A stretch of DNA of 28,961 bases, taken from Coprinopsis marcescibilis. Its lineage: Eukaryota; Basidiomycota; Agaricomycetes; Agaricales; Psathyrellaceae. The position numbers and the translations under genes were made by a program. The stretch is taken from NCBI GenBank assembly GCA_004369085.1, contig ML210434.1, positions 1-28,961 of the forward strand, read 5' to 3'. The notes beneath the pieces were generated by a model that was given only the letters and a program-made list of their open reading frames with translations, was not told the DNA's origin and did no database searches. Shown one piece after another: positions 11,223 to 19,825 of this stretch; position 1 is the first letter of the stretch, and each line of letters begins with the position of its first letter.

Positions 11223-12103
11223 ATGCGGACGCTTCTGGAATAGTGCTTTCGTTGTGTATTTTTATAGCCACTAAATTCGGGTGTTGATCTTTGGGATTAC
11301 TACGATGGACGAAGGATGTGTATGGAGAGCGATGACGATCGGCGGTTTATCTAAAGGGTGTTGTATAAAATGTATTATAAGTATGGTATCGACTGGGGAA
11401 TTCCAACTTCCCTTCCGTTCCCTTTTCTCTTTGGTTCACCAATCCACGAGGGATGTGTATCTTGATGAACTGGGTTCTTGGCTAGGTACACCAGGGACCA
11501 CTGTTTCTTGCGCATCTCGAAGCTACTATGTATCCTATCCCGAGTTCTTATCGTTATCAAGATGGCAAGCTGACCTATTTGCAGCCTTTCAGGGAAACTG
11601 CGCTATGAATAGACGCAAGTCCCAAAGGGCTAAACTCAATCATGGATCAGTTGGCTATCAATGGGCTAGACAGGTGCACCATATTACAAGTCCTGCTATA
11701 ACCGCAATGATATTACTTTGGAATGCGTTCTAAGCTTTTCATAAGATGGTATTTTGTAGCGTGGAGCTGCACGGACGAGTTCATAACCCGCGTCCGACAG
11801 GTGCTTACTTCTCGGAGAGATTCGACGATGACGCTCGTCCATCCGCCACCGTCCACCACCGAAGCTTCGACGGACACGGACTGGGTTGTGTTGGAAGTAC
11901 AGCAGAGTGCAGATGCGATGCTAGACGCCACCGCACCTAAGTCCATGGGCCTTTCTAAATTAGCCTTTGATTCCCTGCGTCACCGAAACGGGTCACCTGG
12001 GGTGATAAAAAGCCGGCAGGCAAGTAGGCATGCTTCAACGACATTACCCACCCTTGAGCCTGCCCTGATGTTGACTGTTAGTTGTGGCTTTAGCGCTATC
12101 ACC
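11223..12103. other. Spacer between WBP2-like and P450 genes
   Basis: Open frames exist at 11281-11733 (+) and 11713-11946 (-), without family features. The P450 frame is open without a stop back to an ATG at 11723, which would add 127 residues before the membrane anchor. No P450 has such an extension that I recognise, so I treat it as leader or chance. Confidence 0.4.
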
Positions 12104-14576
12104 ATGGCCAGCCTAGACTCGAACGATGGAGAGTTCTTGACAGCTTCTCCGACTCTCTTTCAGCTCGCTTTGGTACTCTTTGCATATATCGCGCTCAGCA
12201 ACTTGAGATTCCTTCTGTATAACACAGCGAGCCGATGGAGAGGCCCTATTCTACTATTAGGCCACGGTGGTAGAGAGAGGCCACCTTTACCGCCCGGACC
12301 CAAGAAGAGTGAAATCGATATTGCAAAACTCCGTCATAATCCATGGTTAACCTTTCGAGAATGGGGAAAGACATACGGTATGCACCCCTGCTTTCCTTTC
12401 AAACACCAACTCACACCTACATATGTGCCCTATCATTCCATCCACTGCAACGTGTACCCAGGCCCAATAACCAGCTACACGCTCCTCCCATCCCCCCTAA
12501 CCCTGAAACTCTTATCACCCTACTACCAACACCACACCACCATCGTCCTCAACACGTCCAAATCAATAACGGACCTACTCAGCGCCCGATCGTCCATTTA
12601 TAGCGATAGGCCCGTCAATTGGATGACGAATGAGCTGGCGAGGAGGAAGTGGAATGTGTTTAATATACGGTCGACCGAGGGGCGGTTTAAGATGTATAGG
12701 CGGGTCTTGGGCCAGGGGATGAGAGAGGGCTGCTCCAATGTCAATGGCTCGACTGTTGAGCAAGGAAAGAGTAGCAAGGGTGGGAATGGGGGCGAGTGGG
12801 GTGCGATCCAGGAAGAGGAGTGTCGGATGCTCATAAAGGCGCTCGTGAAGCGGCCAGACGATTTTCTTGCTGAAGTGAGGAGGTGAGTTTGGATTTACAC
12901 ATCGTAGCTTATGTTTCAAATACGCCTCGCAGCACTGTGCTGATAACACTCAAAACTTGAACTAATATAAATATTCTAGGTCGGCTGTGGCAGTTATTCT
13001 CAAGCTCGCGTATGGCTTCCAGATTGGAGGGAACGACGACCATTTTGTACGCCTCATCGAAGAGACCTTCGCGCTATCCTCGAGTTTACTCGTCCCCGGG
13101 AAATATCTCGTCGAGTTCTTCCCGATCTGTAAGTTTAAAGTTAAATTCCTTAACCTTAACCCCTAATTAACTCGGCGCTTACCCCATTCCCGACCCACCG
13201 TGCAAATGACGTTTCACCCTCGGTCCTCCATCTCCATTGATCTGCGTCTATCTATTTATAACACCCTTCACGATCATGGCAACAAGTGCGATTCGTATCT
13301 GACCGGTTCCCCGGTGCAGGCTTCAAGCGCCACGCCAAGGAGGTCGGGCAAAGGTTGGACAGGATGAGCAGGGCCCCCTTCCAATGGACGAAGAACCAAA
13401 TCGCAAGTACCTCCTTTACCCCTACCCTCCAACACACACACTAATAGCTGCCGCAGGCGTCAGGCACATACTTGCCTTCCTTCACCTCCAAGCTCCTTAC
13501 CTCGCCCACACCCTACCTCTCCCCAAGTCCAAGTGCAGGCCTAAGCCTCGACTCGGACTCGGAGAAAGAAGACATTATAACATGGTGCAGTTCCGCGCTG
13601 TACGTCGGAGGCGGGGACACCGTCGTCTCTGCGCTCTCGACGTTCTTCCTCGTGATGCAGCTCTACCCGGCTGTCCAGGCGCGCGCGCAGGGGGAGGTTG
13701 ACAGGGTACTAGCTGAGGCAGGCCGGTTTGTGAGGTTGGGTGATTGGAATGAGATGCCGTATGTTGTTGCGGTGATGAAGGAGGTGTTGAGGTGGGGTCC
13801 TCCTGCCCCGCTAGGTGAGTAGCGTGGTGTTTTAAACGGCTGTGCGGCGAAATGTGATGTTTAAACGGCCGTGCATAGGTATTCCGCATTCGGTGACAAA
13901 AGATGATACGTATGGAGGGTACTTGATCCCGAAAGGGTCCAAGGTTGTCCCTAACATCTGGTATGTGACCCCGTGTCCGCAGCCTCTCCTGGATTAAGTT
14001 GCTAAATAGTGAATACATACATTGACAGGGCGGTCATGCACGACGAAGAGATGTATCCCGATCCTGAAAAGTTCAGTCCAGAGCGGCATCTGGGGGAAAA
14101 CCCACAACCGGACCCAACTCAGTTTGTATTCGGTTTTGGGAAGAGGGTGTGTCCAGGTGAGCTCTGCATACTGGTATTACTCGGCGCAAAATTCTAAATC
14201 AAACGTCCATGACGAAAAGGCGCCCGATTCGCTGAGAACGGTTTGTTCCTGAACATCGCCAACATCCTCGCGGTCTTCGATATCTCAAAGGCCCGCACGT
14301 TTGATGGGAAGGTGAAAAGTGGAGTTGAGATTGAGCCGTGCGTTAGGTGGACGACGAGCGTTACGAGGTGAGTCCGCCGACTCTTCGCACTCTGTGCGTC
14401 GTCTCCAACTCAACTCGCTGACAATTCGATTTGGCGATTGGTGTGACGGTGTACATAGCCATCTGGAACCGTTTACGTGCCGAATCACGCCTCGAGCATC
14501 TGCCTCGCATCTCGTGGAGACGGTCTTGGAGATGGAAGACCCTGTTGCGGACGGTCTCCACGACCAACCGTTATAG
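12104..14576 (+). CDS. Cytochrome P450 monooxygenase, membrane-anchored (class II type)
   Basis: Exons 12104-12377, 12462-12882, 12980-13128, 13287-13402 (or -13406), 13457 (or 13464)-13814, 13879-13960, 14029-14156, 14220-14367, 14459-14576; about 597 residues. Features in order: an N-terminal membrane helix (about 12-36), the proline-rich hinge RPPLPPGPKK, PWLTFREWGKTYG, and a C-helix-type motif WNVFNIRSTEGRFKMYRR. The I-helix is YVGGGDTVVSAL (oxygen-activation GGGDT at about 371-375). The K-helix ExxR is EVLR (Glu429, Arg432), followed by the PERF-like FSPERH. The heme-binding loop FGFGKRVCPG has Cys508 as thiolate ligand. Met 12104 sits in a good context (ACCATGGCC). The protein is longer than most P450s (about 500-530 residues) because of an insert rich in Gly/Ser/Lys near 205-225 and a Ser/Pro insert before the I-helix. 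These P450s need NADPH-P450 reductase. The substrate and CYP family cannot be assigned from the sequence alone. Intron 1 (84 nt) has no stop, and the fourth junction is ambiguous (see findings). Confidence 0.9.
13831..13874 (+). repeat. Direct duplication inside a P450 intron
   Basis: TTTAAACGGCTGTGC (13831-13845) recurs as TTTAAACGGCCGTGC (13860-13874). That is 15 nt with one mismatch and a 29-nt period, all within the intron 13815-13878 and ending just before the acceptor CATAG. Confidence 0.7.
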
Positions 14577-16770
14577 GTCCATCAGGCCTGTCCAATTCAG
14601 ACTACATAACGTTTATTGTATCTAGCCCCACTTAGCTTAAAGCTTGAGCTTTGAAAACACATATAACCGAGAATGCATGATGTGTGCGTCTGTGGATGTG
14701 TGCGCATTGCGAGTCGTTGAGAAATTGGGTGCCCACCCAAGTTTGAAGTTGGACAGATCGCGCTTACTTAGCCATGTACACAGTGATGACATAGCTATCG
14801 CAGCGTTCTTTAGATTCTTTAGATGTGCTTCTTCTTTTGTTTCTCCCACCTCGCCCGAGCCCAGTTATGGATATGGATCAAGGATTTGTGGACTGTGTGC
14901 GTGCCCCTTCTTTTCGACGTGTGTCTGTCTTGGTCGGGTATGAGGGAAGCTGAATGGGACCCGTACTGCTGATTTCACAAGACGGTGGTAGACATGTCTT
15001 CTAGACTCTTTCACCGATTCGAGCTGTGGTTTAACCGTCATATGGGACTCTTAATATACGATACTTTACGAGAGCTGGGTACATCACAGTTAGCGGGCTG
15101 CCTTGACACTAAACGCTCAAAGTTCATGACTTCTCTCTATTTATACTTTCCTATGGTAACGCGAGGCCCAGCGCTGCATGTGGTTGATTAAAAGTCAGCG
15201 AGAAGAGCACATCAACGTCACAGTCTTCTTTGGTCAGAAAAACGAAAACTTGTGTGCGCAAGTTCAGGCTTCTGTGTCCGAGAAACTCTGACAAGAGCGT
15301 CTCGTTGAACGGATGACGTCATCACAACGCAACCTGTTCCTGGCAGCCCCTGTCCGCTTCGCATCATGAGGCAGATGCTTAAAGCCCTTGAACTCGGACT
15401 TGTGGCGCATTCAGGAGTGATAGGGGCTGTAGGCGCTGCTCTCCTTGTCCATCGGAGGTATAGAACACAGAAATTGCTGGCCCCGGTTAATTTTAATTTC
15501 TCGCTTCAAAGTTTCAACGTAGCTCAGAAACTCCTCAAGCTATACGTACAGCATGCCACCGAAGGTTATTGTGCTCATGCTACATTGACTGTTATGTCTT
15601 GGAAAGCAGCTTTAGACGCCAGATCATCGCATCGGTGTCCGTGCCACCGCAGCAAGCACATCGGACCACAAAGGGGGCCGACCGTCAAGAACCTGCCAGT
15701 TCCAGCGCTTGGTATTACGGGCCATGGTCGCACAAGGACGGCCGCTGTCACTGCCATTGCCGACTCGCCCAACGCTTAGCCTTCTGGAAAACTCGAGGTC
15801 CGCCGAGTCAGGAGCGTCCTTCTTGTCTCAACATTTGACAGCACCACTGTCGGGCGATTTCACGTACACATCCGCATTTGCCACACTCCGGCATGCAGCG
15901 GCACGTAACTCAGAACTGGAGGGCTGAGTCACGGTCCAACGCTCGTCATCAACAGAATAGCTTGAGCAAAATTGATAAAGGGGTAGATACAGTTTGGACT
16001 TTCCTAATTGAACAGTACAGGCTGGATTTCGGTGCCGTGATGCCCACAGTTGAACCACATGATTCCTGCCTTTCCTTCCGGAGCGTTCAAAACTACTTCT
16101 TTTGTACTATCGGCCCTGAGCACACATATGGGTGCAAAGTCTGGGAACAGCGGCTCAGAACATCGCAAGTCGCGCGGTTATGTGTCGTACCCGTTTGAGC
16201 AGTTTGTGGGCGCATCAACAAGACAAGCTTATGCAGAAAGGAACGTTGAAATGACCTAATACTCCCAAGCCCGTGCGGCGGACTTGAGGCTTTTTACACT
16301 GCTCCGTGATCGAAATTGCGAACAAATATCCGTTTCGATTCCTTAATTACCAATGGTCAGACGAGCAGTTCGTGCGCAATAGCTTGAGCCTGAGGCAGCA
16401 ATACTCTGAACCAATCAAACACATCGCTTTTATACAATATTAAGGTACCGAAGCGGATGCTACTGGTGGTCTGAGGATGCTGAGTGCGCCTTCGGGTTTT
16501 GAGAACTCGAATGTGGACGACAGTGGACGACATCTGTCCACAGTGACAGAAACGTCAATAAGGGCGCAAAAGCCCCTCACCTTCTGTTTCTGTTTCCATA
16601 ATAATAGCACCCATCCTTGTTTGAGGGCGTATTTGTATTCAAGACTCCACTTGTGGGCACTGGTTTATTGTGGCGTTTTCAATCAGCTATCGTTACTAGA
16701 TTCTCCGGGACGGTCTCACGAGAAGAGACAAGTACCTCGTTTGTGATGCGACTGGGTACTAACATCTCTG
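14577..16770. other. Long intergenic region, no gene seen
   Basis: Several open frames of 60-137 codons occur, but they overlap each other on different frames, mostly lack an ATG, and show no motif or convincing splice chain. The largest (15366-15779, +, starting at an ATG) has no recognisable domain. A small perfect inverted repeat, TTGGGTG-CC-CACCCAA, lies at about 14727-14742, and a TGTGGAC...GTCCACA pair lies at about 16512-16542. Confidence 0.4.
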
Positions 16771-16777
16771 TATATAA
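16771..16777 (+). promoter_or_regulatory. TATA box of zinc-finger gene A
   Basis: TATATAA is followed about 20-35 bp downstream by a pyrimidine-rich stretch (CTTCCTCGTCAG), a plausible transcription start. It lies about 150 bp before the coding start, with a possible leader intron in between. Confidence 0.45.
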
Positions 16778-16855
16778 TGAGACAGCACTACTTCCTCGTC
16801 AGTGTCGTCATCACTCTCATCATTCTACTGCTAAGTTAGCCTTTTAGCTCACATC

Positions 16856-16911
16856 GTAAGTAAAGTACCGACCTCAGCCACCCTGCTTGACTCACATGGC
16901 CATTTTGACAG
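16856..16911 (+). other. Putative 5'-UTR intron of zinc-finger gene A
   Basis: The donor GTAAGT at 16856 and acceptor TTTTGACAG ending at 16911 define a 56-nt intron with a CTTGAC branch-like motif. The coding ATG follows 8 nt after the acceptor. Length and signals match the coding introns of this window. Confidence 0.45.
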
Positions 16912-16918
16912 ATAAATA

Positions 16919-17564
16919 ATGGTTAGAGCCTCGACCGCGAAGGTGAGCCTCATCATGACACGCACTGGCTGAATAAATATGAAGCTTTTTGATTTCAGCG
17001 TATCTTCATGCCCAAGCGTTCGAGAAAGGCAGAATCCAGTCAACCGAAAGCCGAGCCAATCGATAGAATTGCGCCCTGGGTCAAAACCAAGAGGTCAAAG
17101 CGGACACTTCAACAACGAAAGACCTACCTTCGTTCGTTCACAGGGATATTTGCCCTGGACGAATGGAATGGTACTTACGTCTGGTGTCAACTTTGTCGGG
17201 AATATATCAAGCTGGAGGACCGCAAAAAGTCTAACAAGCATGGCGGTTACTACGCCAAAAATGCTGAAAAGCACATCAGTTCTGATGTTCATTGCTGCAA
17301 TCTCCGCACCTGGGAAATGGTGCAGTACAGACGGGTAAGCAGTTCAATGGTCGCCAACAAGAGCCTAACTTGACAGTTAAGCCACCACAGATTGCGATCC
17401 CAATATATAGCTTACTGTCCGTCGAGTCCGAATTTGAAGAGCACCGTGATAAGGTGTGTTGGGATAGAAAATTCAGCTTGATTCCGTACTGACAGGACAA
17501 GTCTGGAGTCACACAGTGGCCGATGGCCCTAGATAAAGCTATTTTACCGATTGTCCGATTGTAA
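16919..17564 (+). CDS. Small zinc-finger-like protein A (C-x2-C-x25-H-x5-H)
   Basis: Proposed exons 16919-16942, 16999-17334, 17391-17453, 17496-17564; 163 residues; introns 56, 56 and 42 nt. The first exon encodes only eight residues. Residues 9-45 are basic (KRSRK, KTKRSKR) and may serve as a nuclear signal. The core holds Cys71-x2-Cys74 and His100-x5-His106 (CQLC ... HISSDVH), with conserved RK..LRS..GI upstream and KKS.K.GGYY between. It is a paralogue of the gene at 24262-25400. Inference: a BED/C2H2-like zinc finger acting in DNA or protein binding. I do not recognise the exact family, and no transposase domain is attached. The 3' exons are less sure. An alternative acceptor at 17376 gives a different C-terminus ending at 17532; I prefer the model stated because its tail (with SLLSVESEFEEHRDK) looks more protein-like. 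Confidence 0.65.
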
Positions 17565-18390
17565 GGAAAGTTTCTGTACTGTGATTTCTTCTGACTATGC
17601 GTCCAGCTCACCTTCACCGAAGCCCTCGCCAGGCTGATTGCATTAGAGATGCTATCCGCAAGCCCAACCCCTGAGGTCGCTTGAATGAAGCGGATGGCTT
17701 TTTATCATTCAAGTCAGGTAAGCTAAGTGACTCCCTTTCCTGGATCTTTCGGGACTTACTGGCTCCTACGACAGCGCGATATACCGACCACGGCCTAGTG
17801 TGGTCCACCTCTTAATCCATTCTGCACGAATTGGCTGGTTCCTGACCTAGACTCGAGTTCCCTTGTACCCTGTGAGACGAGGAGCTTACTCGAGAGGATT
17901 CTTTAATTGGGACAAGGGCTTGGGCAGCGGGATTCTGGGGCGAGCGGCGGCGGCGAACTCATGTCACGGTTCAGGTTGGTGGTTCAGAGCCTCAGGCATT
18001 GAAGCTACTGTCACACCACCAAGCTTGAATCAATCGTAGCAGTCTCGGCTCCAGCCGCCCAGTGTCTGCTCACGGACCGAATTTTGTCATAGCAGGCATT
18101 GGCAGCAATGTGATAACCATTTTGTCTTTGGCGCGTCAAGCGTCACGCGCCACGTGTGAATAGCTGAGTACATAGCCCATACTAGGTCGTTGGCAAGGGG
18201 TCGCAAGAACTTCAACTTGAAGTCTGAGAAACGTAATTAAACTGCAGAGCCACCCTCCATTTTGCATTGTGCTTGTCTTCATATGCCTCCTTCGTTTCCA
18301 GTACCTCGCTGTCAAACAAAGGTTGCCAGATCCGAAAGCGCTTGTGCCATTTGATGGCAGGTTTCCTTTGCTTTGTGGCACCTCTCCATA
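17565..18390. other. Intergenic, no gene seen
   Basis: Short overlapping frames only. An imperfect inverted repeat formed by CTTGAATGA and a later CATTCAAG occurs at about 17681-17714. Nothing else stands out. Confidence 0.4.
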
Positions 18391-18394
18391 AATT

Positions 18395-18400
18395 TATAAA
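18395..18400 (+). promoter_or_regulatory. TATA box of the 127-residue hypothetical gene
   Basis: TATAAA lies in an AT-rich patch. A pyrimidine-rich tract (CTCTTTCCTTCTCGCC, about 18431-18446) follows roughly 30-45 bp downstream as a likely transcription start, and the ATG is 78 bp from the TATA box. Confidence 0.5.
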
Positions 18401-18477
18401 TCCAGGCCACACGCAGCATCCCTGCCTATGCCTCTTTCCTTCTCGCCTAGCACCTGGTAGTGTTTATATGATAAAGA

Positions 18478-18928
18478 ATGGAGCTCAAAGGGAGAATGTA
18501 CGCGGTCTACTGGGGCTTAGAGAGTTACCTCGCCTATTCACGACAAATAATCAAACGAGACACTGTCAATAGAGGCTTGACATGCGAAAGAGAGGAGAAC
18601 ATCGTATACTCTGGTCTATATCGGTGGACCACGGAGCCAACAGAAATACGTCAACAATACTTTCGCATGGGATGGTGCATTGCCTCGCTCGATGGTTACG
18701 ACCCAGACTGTGTGAGTAACCATTTACACCTTGTATGTACAAACATTAGCACAGAAACTAACTGCCTTCTACTACTAGCTGGAAGGATGCGATAGAAAAA
18801 TCACCGACATTGACATATTTCTTCATTTTTATCAGTACAGGGATCGGGACTTTCGCAGCTCTGTACCGAAATTCCTCAAGAAAATCAAAGGCCAACGCAT
18901 CGAGGAATTTTTTTTGAAGCCTGCTTAA
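18478..18928 (+). CDS. Hypothetical protein, 127 residues, two exons
   Basis: Exons 18478-18711 and 18779-18928 are joined by a 67-nt intron (donor GTGAGT, acceptor CTACTAG) without loss of frame. The product starts MELKGRMYAVYWGLESYLAY and is rich in Tyr, Arg and charged residues. It has no signal peptide or membrane segment and ends in a basic segment (KFLKKIKGQRIEEFFLKPA). Support: an upstream TATA box with a pyrimidine-rich leader, good splice signals, and open frame across both exons. Against: no family that I recognise, and the minus strand of exon 2 is also open for 90 codons, though without an ATG. Function unknown. Confidence 0.5.
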
Positions 18929-19825
18929 CCTTGGCCAGTCCGTCGCACTAAAGGAACCGTCGTCGAGCCCGTCCTTCAGCAGTGTTATTCGAAACCTGTA
19001 CTGATTTATATATCCTAATGATCGATCCAATTAATGTAGTAAATCAATCATAGAGAAATGATTTCTCTCCACCCAAACCCCCTTTTTATACGGACTTGCC
19101 GGTCGCTCAAACTATTTTCAGCTTGAAACAAAATACAGATGGAACTTCCGAGTTAGTGGTACGCTGCGTTCTGCCGCGGATTGACCAGGTTCGAGCTGTA
19201 GCCTGTCTATACGCTACATCTCTGGGGGTGCCACAGCGAGTGTGAGCCTTGAGGCGAAGTCCGGTCATATTTATTTGAAAACGTTTGCTGTCTGTTCAGC
19301 GTTTAATGATCAATCCTGTTCAATTTATTTCTTGGGGTACCTCTCCTATTTATATTTGCATCAAAGATAAGATAAGGCTCGGCCGAGTCGGCCCAGATTC
19401 GGCGTTCTGCTGAGACTTGATTCCCTTATGTATGCAGTGCCAAGCCTCTGATCTCCTTAAGTTTATCCGGAACTGGCCCTGTACGTAACATCTTCTTTCC
19501 CAAACTTTATCTCGCGCTCAACACCGCAAGCAAACACTATGAGTTTAGCTGGGAAATTGGCCCTGGCAGCCCTGACAGGGTAAATTACTGGCAAATGTAT
19601 TGATATCAATCTCTGTCAATAACGGCGGAACCAAAGACGGAACGACAATCGTACCTGGGGTTTCTCTTGGACTTGAACAGACATACTACCCCGTTTATAA
19701 TCTCCGATGAGTCAACAGTGCGGCCGTTACCGTGGAGGTCAAAAGGAAATTCGTTGCGGGCATTGGTAAACTATAATAAACTCGTCTGCGTGAGCCTTGA
19801 CCGCATCCAAGTCAAGCCCTTCGAC
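18929..19825. other. Intergenic / upstream region of the amine oxidase gene
   Basis: No gene seen. AT-rich around 19320-19370, with a palindrome CTCGGCCGAG at about 19378-19387. The amine oxidase frame is open back to 19667 with an earlier in-frame ATG, giving 53 extra residues that lack family character. Confidence 0.4.

Noticed and set aside
11281..11733. 150-codon plus-strand frame downstream of the WBP2-like gene
   Set aside because: Starts at a TTG, has no domain, and lies in the probable 3' UTR and spacer; amino-acid composition looks random.
11723..12103. In-frame upstream extension of the P450
   Set aside because: Would place 127 non-conserved residues before the membrane anchor; the ATG at 12104 has a better context and fits the family.
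15366..15779. 137-codon plus-strand frame beginning with ATG
   Set aside because: No family motif, no promoter or splice support, and overlapping open frames on other frames; not called as a gene.
18758..19030. 90-codon minus-strand frame
   Set aside because: Looks protein-like but has no ATG at its start (follows a stop directly) and is antisense to exon 2 of the better supported plus-strand gene.
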